Source: Streptomyces sp. NBC_00162 (GTDB lineage: Bacteria > Actinomycetota > Actinomycetes > Streptomycetales > Streptomycetaceae). Taken from it: 64,000 bases of DNA. This document shows, one piece after another, positions 45,144 to 53,585 of the stretch. The translations under genes and the position numbers were made by a program. The stretch covers positions 1,178,001 through 1,242,000 of the forward strand of contig NZ_CP102509.1 of NCBI RefSeq assembly GCF_024611995.1. The letters run 5' to 3'. The notes under the pieces are model-generated. The model ran no database searches, was not told where the DNA came from, and saw only the letters and a program-made list of their open reading frames with translations. The first letter of the stretch is position 1; the number at the start of each line of letters is the position of its first letter.

Positions 45144-46763
45144 ATGGATCAGGAGCACATATCCGGGGATGGCGAAGGCGCAGGCAGGCGGCGGTTCCTC
45201 GCGATCGCGACGGGGGCGGCCACGGCGGCCGGGCTCGGGGCCGTGGCTGGCTGCGCGAGCGGGGACGGCGGGGCGGACGGGCAGGGCGGTGACGCGGCGG
45301 CCGGCGGGTCACGGGCGGCGAGCGGGAAGCCGTCGCCCGGGCCGGCGGGCTTCGACGTCAAGGCCGAGAACGCCCGTCCGGGCAACGCCGACTGGCCGGT
45401 GACCAAGGCCGGAGCGGCCCGCGCCATCGAGGGCTTCTCGGACCGGGTCAGCGTCCTGCCCGGGGAGTCCTTCGGGCTGTACGTGTCCACCACCGCGCCC
45501 CGGTTCACCGTCTCCGCCTACCGGATGGGCTGGTACGGCGGAGCCCGGGCCCGCCTGGTGTGGCGCTCCGAGGCCCTGCCCGGGGTGCGGCAGCCCGAGC
45601 ACACGGTGGACTCCGGAACCCGGATGGTCCGCACCCGGTGGGCCCGTACCACCACCGTCGACACCAAGGACTGGCCCGAGGGCTGCTACCTGCTGCGGCT
45701 CGACGCGCAGGGCGGGGAGGGCCAGCGGTTCGTGCCGGTCACCGTCCGCTCGGCGGCGACGGCCGGCCGTACGGTCGTGGTCAACGCGGTGGCGACCTGG
45801 CAGGCCTACAACCGGTGGGGCGGCTACGGCAGTTACGACGGACCGGGCGGCGGCTATGCGACGCGCTCCCTCTCGGTTTCCTTCGACCGGCCGTACGAGT
45901 ACGACGACGGCGCGGGCCTGCTCCTGGTCTACGAGGCCCCGCTGATCGCGCTCGCCGAGCGGCTCGGCATACCCCTCGCGTACACGACGACCACCGACGT
46001 GGCCCGGGAGAAGCGGCTGCTCGAAGGGGCCTCGGCGGTGCTCTCCCTCGGGCACGACGAGTACTGGTCGCCCGACCAGCGGGCGCACTTCACGGCCGCC
46101 CGCGACGCGGGCACCAACATCGCGGTCCTGGGCGCGAACTGCTGTTTCCGCCGGATCCGGCTGGAGGCCTCGGACCTGGGGCCGGACCGCACGCTCGTCT
46201 GTTACAAGTCCGCCTACGACCAGGACCCCGGGTTCAAGCGCGGCCACCCCGCGACGGTGGACTTCCGCTCGGCGCCCGGCGCGGATCCGGAGAGCTCGCT
46301 GCTGGGCGTGATCTACGACGGCTACCCGGTGGACGCCCCGTACGTGGTGACCCACCCCGGCCACTGGCTGTTCGAGGGAACCGGCGCGAAGGCCGGCGAC
46401 CGGTTCGAGCACCTGGTGGGGGTGGAGTACGACAAGGTCGACACCGGTTTCCCGACGCCCCGGCCGATCGAGATCCTGGCCCACTCCCCCGTGGTCTGCG
46501 AGGGCAGGCCCAGCCATCAGGACACGGCGTACTACACGGCGCCCAGTGGGGCAGGGGTCTTCGCGACCGGCACGATGCGCTGGGTGGAGGCCCTCGACGC
46601 GTCGGGCGACGGCCGCAGTGGCGCCAACCACGGCCTGGACGCGCGGTCCGGGGCGCTGACCACCCGGGTGACGGAGAACCTGCTCCGGGTGTTCGCGGCG
46701 GGCCCGGCGGGCCGGACGCACCCGGCGCAGGACAACCTCAAGGCGGTGTACGGGGGCGCGTGA
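45144..46763 (+). CDS. Tat lipoprotein of the N,N-dimethylformamidase beta-subunit family
   Basis: 539 residues from ATG 45144, with an in-frame ATG 9 bp upstream. The N-terminus carries a Tat motif (GRRRFLAIATGAATAAGLGA) ending in a lipobox AVAGC, so the protein is probably a membrane-attached lipoprotein on the outside. After a Gly/Ser-rich linker the N,N-dimethylformamidase beta-like domain follows, with RFTVSAYRMGWYGGARARLV, VNAVATWQAYNRWGGYGSYD, LSLGHDEYWSPDQRAHF and GTNIAVLGANCCFRRIR. The well-known member is a cytoplasmic amidase subunit; this exported form lacks a neighbouring alpha subunit. The substrate is unknown. Confidence 0.85.
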   Translation: MDQEHISGDGEGAGRRRFLAIATGAATAAGLGAVAGCASGDGGADGQGGDAAAGGSRAASGKPSPGPAGFDVKAENARPGNADWPVTKAGAARAIEGFSDRVSVLPGESFGLYVSTTAPRFTVSAYRMGWYGGARARLVWRSEALPGVRQPEHTVDSGTRMVRTRWARTTTVDTKDWPEGCYLLRLDAQGGEGQRFVPVTVRSAATAGRTVVVNAVATWQAYNRWGGYGSYDGPGGGYATRSLSVSFDRPYEYDDGAGLLLVYEAPLIALAERLGIPLAYTTTTDVAREKRLLEGASAVLSLGHDEYWSPDQRAHFTAARDAGTNIAVLGANCCFRRIRLEASDLGPDRTLVCYKSAYDQDPGFKRGHPATVDFRSAPGADPESSLLGVIYDGYPVDAPYVVTHPGHWLFEGTGAKAGDRFEHLVGVEYDKVDTGFPTPRPIEILAHSPVVCEGRPSHQDTAYYTAPSGAGVFATGTMRWVEALDASGDGRSGANHGLDARSGALTTRVTENLLRVFAAGPAGRTHPAQDNLKAVYGGA

Positions 46764-46901
46764 GGGCGGCGGCCATCGGCCTGAACCGGTGGACTTCACC
46801 CGGGAGCGGTGTTTAGGATCGTGATCGCGGCATCGCGTGTCGGTCACCGGCTGGGTGAGGCATGGAGGTAGCCGCGAAGTGCCTTTCGGAGGCATTCACC
46901 C

Positions 46902-47300
46902 ATGTCAGTCGCACTGAACCACACGATCATCCACTCCCGTGACAACCGGGAGTCCGCCGAGTTCCTGGCGCACGTCCTCGGCCTCCGGGTCGGGACCGAG
47001 TGGGGCCCCTTCATCCCGGTCGAGACCGCCAACGGCGTCACCCTTGACTTCGCGACCATCCCGGCCGGGTCCATCACCCCGCAGCACTACGCGTTCCTCC
47101 TCTCCGAGGAGGAGTTCGATGCGGCCTTCGAGAAGATCCGGTCGGCGGGGGTCGCGTACTACGCCGACCCGCACGGAAAGCACCCCGGCGAGATCAACCA
47201 CAACGACGGGGGCCGCGGCGTCTACTTCACGGACCCGGCCGGGCACGGGATGGAGATCATCACCCGCCCGTACGGCTACCAGGAGGACGGGGCCGCGTAG
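46902..47300 (+). CDS. VOC-superfamily protein
   Basis: 132 residues from ATG 46902, with GGAGG about 14 bp upstream. It shows paired VOC modules: LNHTIIHSRDNRESAEFLAH, VLGLRVGTEWGPFIPVETAN and YFTDPAGHGMEIITRPYGYQ, with a metal-ligand-like His, Glu pair (FTDPAGHGMEI). Its last 41 bases overlap the convergent ABC-ATPase gene. The function within the glyoxalase/dioxygenase superfamily is unknown. Confidence 0.87.
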   Translation: MSVALNHTIIHSRDNRESAEFLAHVLGLRVGTEWGPFIPVETANGVTLDFATIPAGSITPQHYAFLLSEEEFDAAFEKIRSAGVAYYADPHGKHPGEINHNDGGRGVYFTDPAGHGMEIITRPYGYQEDGAA

Positions 47301-48093
47301 CCCCGGCCGAGTGAAGGTAGACGATGTTCGGTGCGCCCGTGTCCGGGTGGACCCCGATGCGGGTGCGCACCCCGTACACCTCGGCCAGCAGTTCCTCGGT
47401 GAGTACCCCGGCCGGCGGGCCTGAGGCCACCACCCGGCCGCCGTCGAGCACGTACAGCCGGTCGCAGAAGGCGGCGGCGAGGTTGAGGTCGTGCAGGACC
47501 AGCAGCCCGGTGGCGGGCAGGGCGCGGACCAGGCCGAGGATCTCCAGCTGGTAGCGGATGTCCAGGTGGTTGGTCGGCTCGTCGAGGGCGAGCAGGCCGG
47601 GGTCCTGGACGAGGGCGCGGGCCACCAGGGCGCGCTGGCGTTCGCCGCCGGAGAGCTCGTCGAAGCGGCGCGCGGCGAAGGCGCCCGCGCCGACGGTCTC
47701 CAAGGCCTCGGCCACCCGCCGGACGTCGTCCGGACCGTCCTGCTCCCAGAACCGCTTGTGCGGACTGCGCCCCATGGCGACGACCTCGCGAACGGTCAGC
47801 CCGAAGGTGCCGCTCGCGTCCTGCGGGACGACCGCCACGCGCCGCGCCCGGTCCTTGACCGTGAGCGGGCCCGCGTCGGCGCCGTCCAGCAGGACCCGGC
47901 CGGCGGTGGGCCGCAGGGTGCCGTACACACAGCGCAGCAGGGTGGTCTTGCCGCTGCCGTTGGGGCCGACCACGCCGACCGTCTCGCCGGGGCGGGCGGT
48001 GAGGTCGACACCGTGCAGCAGCGTGTGCCCTTCTGTTTCGTAACGCATGCCCTCGACGGCGAGTTCCAGCGCCTGCGCCGCGATCACGGTCAT
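47260..48093 (-). CDS. btuD: Corrinoid/iron-type ABC importer ATPase
   Basis: 277 residues from ATG 48093. Motifs are Walker A GVVGPNGSGKTTLLRCVYGT (about residue 41), signature FDELSGGERQRALVARALVQ (about 145), Walker B GLLALDEPTNHLDIRYQLEI and the switch His in LLVLHDLNLAAAFCDR. It belongs to the FecE/BtuD class. It overlaps the permease stop (ATGA) and is the third gene of the transport operon behind a cobalamin riboswitch, so corrinoid uptake is the likely job. Its 3' end overlaps the opposing VOC gene. Confidence 0.9.
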   Translation of the reverse strand: MTVIAAQALELAVEGMRYETEGHTLLHGVDLTARPGETVGVVGPNGSGKTTLLRCVYGTLRPTAGRVLLDGADAGPLTVKDRARRVAVVPQDASGTFGLTVREVVAMGRSPHKRFWEQDGPDDVRRVAEALETVGAGAFAARRFDELSGGERQRALVARALVQDPGLLALDEPTNHLDIRYQLEILGLVRALPATGLLVLHDLNLAAAFCDRLYVLDGGRVVASGPPAGVLTEELLAEVYGVRTRIGVHPDTGAPNIVYLHSAGATRPRPPGSRTGG

Positions 48094-49157
48094 CCGGTCA
48101 TCCCCTCGGTGCGGGTGGAGCGGCGCAGCATCCACAGGAAGAACGGCCCGCCGACGAGGGCGGTGACCACGCCGACCGGGATCTCCTCGGGCGCCGCGGC
48201 CGTACGGGCGACCAGGTCGGCCAGCGTCAGGAACACCGCCCCGCCCAGCGCGGCCACCGGCAGCAGCGCCCGGTGCCCGGCGCCGACGACCATCCGGGCG
48301 GCGTGCGGGATCATCAGCCCGACGAAGCCGATCGCCCCGCTGTAGGCGACGAGTACGCCGATGACGAGGGAGGTGAGGACGAAGACGGCGGCCCGGAAGC
48401 GTCCGGTGTCCAGGCCGAGGGTGTGCGCGCCCTCCTCCCCCGCGAGGAGGAGGTCGAGCGGCCGCGCGAGGGCGATGAGCAGCGCCGTGCCGGCGAGCAG
48501 TGCGACGGCGGGCAGGGCCAGTTCGTCCCAGCGGGCCCCGCCTAGGCCGCCGAGCGTCCAGAAGAGGACGGAGCGGACCTGGTCGGGGTGCGCGGCGAGC
48601 ACCAGGACGAGGCTGGTGAGCGCGGACAGGATGTACTGGACGGCGACGCCGGCGAGGATCAGCCGGCCGGTGGTCATGGCTCCCCCGCGCCGTGCCATGG
48701 CGTAGACGGCGACGAGCGCGCCCAGCGACCCGGCGAACGCGGCGAACGGCACGCCGAGCCCGCCCGCGACACCCGCGATACCGGCACCCGCACCCGAGCC
48801 CGCGCCCGCGCCCGCGCCAAAGACGATCACGAGGACGGCTCCCGCCGAGGCCCCGGACGACGCCCCCAGCAGGAAGGGATCCGCGAGCTGATTGCGTACG
48901 AGGGCCTGGAGCACGGTGCCCGCCACGGCGAGCCCGGCGCCGACGACGGCCCCGAGGAGCACCCTCGGCATCCGGACGTCCCACACGATGGAGGCGAACG
49001 CCCCGGTGCGCCGCTCGCCCGTCAGGCCGCCGAGCACGATGTCGAGGACCTGGCCGGGGGCGATCCGTACCGGCCCCAGGGCCAGCCCGGCGACGGCGGA
49101 CGCCGCCAGCAGGGCGGCGAGGAGGACGAGGACAGCCGGGGTCCGGCGCCGCCTCAC
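48090..49157 (-). CDS. btuC: FecCD-type ABC permease, corrinoid importer
   Basis: 355 residues from GTG 49157, overlapping the binding-protein stop (GTGA). It has the FecCD/BtuC pattern with about ten hydrophobic segments, including RMPRVLLGAVVGAGLAVAGT, VLQALVRNQLADPFLLGASS, GAIGFVGLMIPHAARMVVG and PEEIPVGVVTALVGGPFFLW. A low-complexity Gly/Ala segment (GAGAGAGSGAGAGIAGVAGG) lies near residue 122. It would form the membrane channel with the ATPase downstream. Confidence 0.92.
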   Translation of the reverse strand: MRRRRTPAVLVLLAALLAASAVAGLALGPVRIAPGQVLDIVLGGLTGERRTGAFASIVWDVRMPRVLLGAVVGAGLAVAGTVLQALVRNQLADPFLLGASSGASAGAVLVIVFGAGAGAGSGAGAGIAGVAGGLGVPFAAFAGSLGALVAVYAMARRGGAMTTGRLILAGVAVQYILSALTSLVLVLAAHPDQVRSVLFWTLGGLGGARWDELALPAVALLAGTALLIALARPLDLLLAGEEGAHTLGLDTGRFRAAVFVLTSLVIGVLVAYSGAIGFVGLMIPHAARMVVGAGHRALLPVAALGGAVFLTLADLVARTAAAPEEIPVGVVTALVGGPFFLWMLRRSTRTEGMTG

Positions 49158-50154
49158 GCTGCGTCGGGGTGCAGCTGGCGGCCCAGGGACTCGACGGCGT
49201 CGGCGACGCGCACCCCGAGGACGGCCGAGGAGAGCGGCAGTACGACGAACCGCCGGTTCTTGATCGCGGGAACCTCGGCGAGGGCCGGGTCGTTCAACAG
49301 GCGCTGCTTCTTGGACTCGACGGTGGTGCTGCCGTAGTCGTAGATGAGGACGACCTCGGGCTTGCGCTCGATGACCTTCTCCCACGACACGTCGCCGAAG
49401 GTGTCCTTGAGGTCGGCGAAGACGTTCGTCCCGCCGGAGAGGGAGACGATCTGGTTGCCGATGCCGTCGCCCCCGGCGGTGAAGGCGGAGGCCTCGCCGG
49501 AGTCGTAGACGAAGACGGACGGCCGCGGTTTGTCCTTCACCCGGGCGGTCACGGTGTCGATGCGGCGCTGCTCGTCCTCGATGAGCTTCGCGCCGCGCTC
49601 GGGCACGCCGAAGGTCCGCGCCACCTCGGTGATCTCGGTCTTGAGCTGGTCGAGGCCGACCGGGCCCCCGGCGCAGTTCTCCACGTTGAGCCGGGTGTTG
49701 ACACCGGTTTTGGCCAGACCTTCGCGGTCGCGGCCCTGCCCCTTGTCGAAGGCACTGGAGTAGCCCCCGTAGACGAAGTCGGGGTTCGCGCCGAGCAGGA
49801 TCTCCTTGGAGGGGTACTCCTTGGCCAGCACCTTGATCTTGTCGTAGGCGGGCCGGTAGGCGGGGAGCACGGCGTCGTCGAGGTAGGCGGAACCGGCGAT
49901 CCGGTCCTCCAGGCCGAGGGCGAGCAGCACCTCGGTGGCGTGCTGGTTCATGGTCACGGCACGCTGCGGCGGGGTCTGGTAGGTGCTGCTGAGACCGCAG
50001 TTGGTGACGGTGTACGGGAACCCGGGCGCCTCGGCGGACGATCCCGCGGCCTTGGCCTGCCGTTCGGCGGGTGAACCGGCGCAGGCGGCCAGGGGTATCA
50101 GGAACGCGAGGGGGTGATTGCGCGCAGGACGGCGCGAGCGCGGGAACGCGACAT
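49154..50154 (-). CDS. btuF: Substrate-binding lipoprotein of the B12-controlled importer, one frameshift
   Basis: About 333 residues from ATG 50154 after one correction. The N-terminus MSRSRARAVLRAITP breaks at the five-G run 50110-50114 (coding CCCCC); with six C it continues PLAFLIPLAACAGSPAERQA, a full signal peptide with lipobox LAAC. Periplasmic-binding features follow: QRAVTMNQHATEVLLALGLE, RIAGSAYLDDAVLPAY, YPSKEILLGANPDFVYGGYS and KPEVVLIYDYGSTTVESKKQ. It belongs to the BtuF/FepB class. A cobalamin riboswitch lies 57 bp upstream of its start; the permease and ATPase follow in overlapping frames. Confidence 0.9.
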
Positions 50155-50210
50155 GGCAGGGCCTCTCCGGGGGATCCGCGTCCCCTGGTCGACGTGAAGG
50201 AGCGAGCAGA

Positions 50211-50314
50211 GGCGGTGCGTCAGTGTCTGACTCCCGGCCTCCCCCACGGGGGATGAGCCGGTCACAGTGGCGGGACCGCACCGGAATCGCACCGGTTTCC
50301 TGTCCTGCACCGCC
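50211..50314 (-). ncRNA. Cobalamin riboswitch (B12 element)
   Basis: Read on the minus strand, the RNA begins with P1 strand GGCGGTGC (50314-50307) and ends with GCACCGCC (50218-50211), a perfect 8-bp closing stem. Inside are the conserved core CGGTGCGGTCCCGCCACTGT, holding the B12-box GCCACTG, and GGGAGTCAGACACTGACGC. It sits in the 5' leader of the btuF-like gene. Adenosylcobalamin binding would be expected to turn the uptake operon off. Confidence 0.93.
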
Positions 50315-50351
50315 TGGGGTAACGCGGGCCAGTCTGCCAGAGGCAGTGGCC

Positions 50352-50400
50352 TGACGTGCCGTCGGGCCGGACCCTGGGGGTCCGGCCCGACGGCACGTCA
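50352..50400 (-). terminator. 22-bp perfect hairpin after tRNA-Trp
   Basis: TGACGTGCCGTCGGGCCGGA (first 20 of 22 bases, from 50352) pairs perfectly with the 22-base arm ending at 50400 around the 5-base loop CTGGG (50374-50378). It lies 11 bp beyond the tRNA 3' end and before the riboswitch, so it ends tRNA transcription and insulates the B12 operon. It is the longest perfect stem I saw. Confidence 0.85.
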
Positions 50401-50411
50401 CGATGAACTGA

Positions 50412-50488
50412 TGGCAGGGGCGGCAGGATTTGAACCTGCGGCCTACGGTTTTGGAGACCGTTGCTCTGACCAGCTGAGCTACACCCCT
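50412..50488 (-). tRNA. tRNA-Trp (CCA anticodon)
   Basis: On the minus strand the RNA runs from AGGGGTGTAGCTCAG (50488) to CGCCCCTG plus a genomically encoded CCA (50414-50412). The cloverleaf is complete: acceptor AGGGGTG/CGCCCCT, D-arm GCTCAGCTGGTCAGAGC, anticodon loop CTCCAAA with anticodon CCA, and T-arm GCAGGTTCAAATCCTGC. The anticodon reads UGG codons for tryptophan. Confidence 0.97.
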
Positions 50489-50601
50489 TCGGTGGGACCA
50501 ACCATGGCACGGAGCAGCCTGAAGATCCACCAATTTCCGGGGTCATGCGGGTGGAAGTCGCGTGACCGTGCGGGTGGCGGGACCCCCGGCGGGAGAGGAT
50601 C

Positions 50602-51129
50602 GTGGACAGGGTGATCGGTGGATCCGCAGGTGCCTCCATGCCCCGGCGCCGCCTGCGCGGCGCCCTGGCCACGCTCGCCCTCCTCGGCCCGGCGCTGCTG
50701 GGCGCAGCCCCCGGCGGGTCGGGCGAGACCGTCTCCCTCGCCGGGAACGAGCCCGGCCAGCGGCTCGACGTCACCCTGGTACAGGTGGTGGACCCCGCGG
50801 TCCCGGCCGACCCGGAGGGCCCGGCGCCCGATGCCTCGACCCGGCTGCTCGCCGTCCGCTTCCGGCTGGAGAACACCGGGACCGCCGTGTACAAGGACTC
50901 CCCCGCGCCGGCCGCGCACCTGCTGGACACCGCCGGGAAGCGGTTCACCGGCCTCAACAGCCCGACGACGGCCGGGGCCTCCTTCCCGGACACCGTCACC
51001 CTCAGCCCCGGCGGCTCGGCCGAGGGCTTCGTCACCTTCCGGCTCCCGCAGGACGCCGTCCCGGCGGCCGTGCAGTTCGCCCTGAACGGCGGCCTGGCCG
51101 ACGACGTCGGCCAGTGGAGCCTCCCGTAA
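50602..51129 (+). CDS. Secreted DUF4352-like protein
   Basis: 175 residues from GTG 50602 (GGGAGAGG upstream); ATG 50638 is an alternative start still holding the signal peptide. The signal sequence RRRLRGALATLALLGPALLG is followed by a small beta-sandwich: GQRLDVTLVQVVDPAVPADP, LLAVRFRLENTGTAVYKDSP and GFVTFRLPQDAVPAAVQFAL. This resembles DUF4352 (telomeric-repeat-binding-factor-2-like immunoglobulin-type) lipoproteins, though without a lipobox. A role in the cell envelope is likely; the ligand is unknown. Confidence 0.75.
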   Translation: MDRVIGGSAGASMPRRRLRGALATLALLGPALLGAAPGGSGETVSLAGNEPGQRLDVTLVQVVDPAVPADPEGPAPDASTRLLAVRFRLENTGTAVYKDSPAPAAHLLDTAGKRFTGLNSPTTAGASFPDTVTLSPGGSAEGFVTFRLPQDAVPAAVQFALNGGLADDVGQWSLP

Positions 51130-51186
51130 CCTCCCGCAGCCTCCCGCCACTCCTTCACCCGTGGCAGGCGAGTTTCCGCCACCCCC

Positions 51187-51215
51187 TTGACCACTCTGGT
51201 CCAGACCAATAGTTT
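51187..51215 (+). promoter_or_regulatory. Chitinase promoter with DasR-type site (dre)
   Basis: A -35 TTGACC (51187-51192) and a -10 TAGTTT (51210-51215) are 17 bp apart. Between them lies TGGTCCAGACCA (51197-51208), matching the DasR responsive element (TGGTCTAGACCA) except for one central base. DasR, the GlcNAc-responsive repressor of Streptomyces, controls chitinases through such sites. Confidence 0.82.
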
Positions 51216-51271
51216 CCGGCATGCACCGCGCACGCGCTCACGCCCCGCTCCCGCCTCCGCAAAGGAAGCCC

Positions 51272-52606
51272 ATGCGCCGCAGCATGCTCGGCAGACTGGC
51301 CGTCGCCGCCTGCTCCCTCTCCCTGCTGACCGCCTTCGCCCCCGCCGCCGGCGCGGCACAGGACGACACGGCGGGCGGCGACCACCGCTCGTACAAGAAG
51401 GTCGGCTACTTCACCCAATGGGGCGTCTACGGACGGGACTTCCAGGTCCAGGACCTCGAGGCGAACGGCTCCGCCGACAAGCTCACCCACATCAACTACG
51501 CCTTCGGCAACGTCAGCGCGGAGGGCAAGTGCTTCACCGGGAACGTGCCGGGCGAGGCCGATGCCTGGGCCGACTACGTCCGCCCGCTCGACGCCGAGAA
51601 CTCCGTGGACGGGGTCGCCGACACCTGGGAGCAGCCGCTCGCCGGCAACTTCAACCAGCTCCGTGAGCTCAAGGCCAAGCACCCCGGCCTCAAGGTGCTG
51701 ATCTCCCTGGGCGGTTGGAGCTGGTCCACGCACTTCTCGGACGCGGCCCTGACCTCCGCCTCCCGCAAGGCGTTCGTCGAGTCGTGCATCGACCTCTACA
51801 TCAAGGGCAACCTGCCGCAGGACGGCACCCGCGGCGGCGCGGGCGCGGCCGCCGGGCTGTTCGACGGGATCGACCTCGACTGGGAGTGGCCCGGCTCCGC
51901 CGGTGACGCGGACACGAAGTTCCGGCCCGAGGACAAGCGCAACTTCGCCGAGCTCGTCAAGGAGTTCCGCACGCAGCTCGACGCGTACGCGGGCGGCCAG
52001 AAGCGGAAGTCCCCCTACGAGCTGACGGCCTTCGTCCCAACCGCGCCCGCCAAGATCGACGCGGGCTTCGACGTCCGCCGGATCATGCACGACCTCGACT
52101 TCGTGACCCTCCAGGGCTACGACTTCCACGTCTCCGGCGAGTCCACCACGGCCCAGCAGTCCGCGCTCTACGCCCGCGGCGACTTCAGCGTGGACGGCAC
52201 GGTGGACGCCTGGCGTCGGCGCGGCGCGCCCGCGCACAAGCTGGTGATGGGCATGCCGTTCTACGGGCAGGGCTGGACGGGCGTCAGAGGCGGCGGGGAC
52301 GGCATGGGGCAGCCCGCCACCGGGCCGGCGCCCGCCACCTGGTCGGCGGGGTACGAGGACTACAAGGCGCTGAAGAAGCTGGCCGATTCCGGGACCTACC
52401 AGGTCCACCGGGACCGGCGCGGCGGGCACGCCTGGCTCTTCGACGGCACCACCCTGTGGACGTACGACGACCCGCAGGTGCTGCGCGCCAAGACCGGCTA
52501 CATCCGCGAACACGGCCTCGGAGGCGCGATGTTCTGGTCTCTGGACGCGGACACCGCCGACGGCGAGCTGATGACGGCCGTGGACCGGGGTCTGCGGGGC
52601 CACTGA
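51272..52606 (+). CDS. Secreted GH18 chitinase
   Basis: 444 residues from ATG 51272 with AAGGAAG upstream; an earlier ATG (51221) would add an unlikely tail. A signal peptide (LAVAACSLSLLTAFAPAAGA) is followed by one GH18 barrel: VGYFTQWGVYGRDFQVQDLE, LKVLISLGGWSWSTHFSDAA and the catalytic DGIDLDWEWPGS (DxxDxDxE, about residue 212), with MGMPFYGQGWTGV and GGAMFWSLDADTADGELMTA. There is no chitin-binding module, so soluble oligomers or amorphous chitin are likely substrates. It is under a DasR-type operator. Confidence 0.95.
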   Translation: MRRSMLGRLAVAACSLSLLTAFAPAAGAAQDDTAGGDHRSYKKVGYFTQWGVYGRDFQVQDLEANGSADKLTHINYAFGNVSAEGKCFTGNVPGEADAWADYVRPLDAENSVDGVADTWEQPLAGNFNQLRELKAKHPGLKVLISLGGWSWSTHFSDAALTSASRKAFVESCIDLYIKGNLPQDGTRGGAGAAAGLFDGIDLDWEWPGSAGDADTKFRPEDKRNFAELVKEFRTQLDAYAGGQKRKSPYELTAFVPTAPAKIDAGFDVRRIMHDLDFVTLQGYDFHVSGESTTAQQSALYARGDFSVDGTVDAWRRRGAPAHKLVMGMPFYGQGWTGVRGGGDGMGQPATGPAPATWSAGYEDYKALKKLADSGTYQVHRDRRGGHAWLFDGTTLWTYDDPQVLRAKTGYIREHGLGGAMFWSLDADTADGELMTAVDRGLRGH

Positions 52607-52700
52607 CCGGCGCCGACGGGCCGCGACATCGGATCCGGCCCGGCGGCGCCCTCCACGTACGCACCCCATGAGGACTCAGGGGGCCCGATACGCTCGGCGG

Positions 52701-53585
52701 ATGACCTCAGAGACGATCACCGCGGCGGCCGCGGGCACCTGGCAACTCGGCGACCTGCCCGTCAACCGGCTCGGCTTCGGCTCGATGCGCCTCACGCACC
52801 TCGCCGACGGATCCCCCAGCGACCGCGAGCGGGTGACCGGCGTGCTGCGCCGCGCCGTCGAGCTCGGTGTGAACCACATCGACACCGCCGCCTTCTACTT
52901 CTCCCCGCTGCGCTCCGCCAACGAGCTGATCAACCGGGCGTTGGCCCCGTACGCCGACGACCTCGTCATCACCACCAAGGTCGGGCCGGGCCGCGGCCCG
53001 GACGGCGAGTGGTGGTGGGCCGAGCCCGGGCAGTTGCGCGGTCAGGTGGAGGAGAACCTCCGTCAGCTGGGCCGGGACCACCTGGACGTGGTCAACCTGC
53101 GCGTGCCCCGGCGGGAGACGACCGGTTCGATCGCCGAGCACTTCGGGGCGCTCGCCGACCTCCGCACGGCCGGTCTGATCCGCCACCTGGGCATCTCCAA
53201 CGCCCGCCCCGACCATCTCGCCGAGGCGCGGGCCATCGCGCCGGTGGTGTGCGTGCAGAACCCGTACGGGATCGGGTCCCCGGCCGAGGACCACGCCTTC
53301 CTCGACGCGTGCGGGGAGCAGGGCATCGCCTTCGTGCCGTTCTTCGCGATCGCCGGCGCCGGCAAGGAGGCGGGGGCGACCGCCGAGGACGGGCCCGAGG
53401 TGAGCGCCCTGGCCAAGGCTCACGGGGTATCGACTGCGCAACTGCGCCTGGCGTGGACCCTGAGCCGCGGTCCGCACGTCCTGGCGATCCCGGGCACGGG
53501 GAACCCCGACCACCTCGTCGAGAACGTCGCCGCCGGGTCCCTGCGCCTCACCGCGGAGGAGGTCGCGCTCCTCAACGCCCTGTGA
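52701..53585 (+). CDS. Aldo/keto reductase
   Basis: 294 residues from ATG 52701; ATG 52668 is an alternative. AKR features include LPVNRLGFGSMRLTHLADGS, GVNHIDTAAFYFSPLRSANE (Asp and Tyr) and DLVITTKVGPGRGPDGEWWW (Lys). The position usually held by His reads VVNLRVPRRETTGS (Arg instead), as in some AKR subfamilies. The 3' end overlaps the opposing KDG kinase end by 14 bp. It is a monocistronic oxidoreductase with unknown substrate. Confidence 0.9.
   Translation: MTSETITAAAAGTWQLGDLPVNRLGFGSMRLTHLADGSPSDRERVTGVLRRAVELGVNHIDTAAFYFSPLRSANELINRALAPYADDLVITTKVGPGRGPDGEWWWAEPGQLRGQVEENLRQLGRDHLDVVNLRVPRRETTGSIAEHFGALADLRTAGLIRHLGISNARPDHLAEARAIAPVVCVQNPYGIGSPAEDHAFLDACGEQGIAFVPFFAIAGAGKEAGATAEDGPEVSALAKAHGVSTAQLRLAWTLSRGPHVLAIPGTGNPDHLVENVAAGSLRLTAEEVALLNAL

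Noticed and set aside
50254..50274. Short inverted repeats inside the leader of the binding-protein gene, first read as an operator
   Set aside because: They are part of the conserved core of the cobalamin riboswitch and are explained by RNA folding.
50412..50488. tRNA as an integration site for a mobile element
   Set aside because: No integrase, second tRNA-end repeat or composition change is visible on either side.
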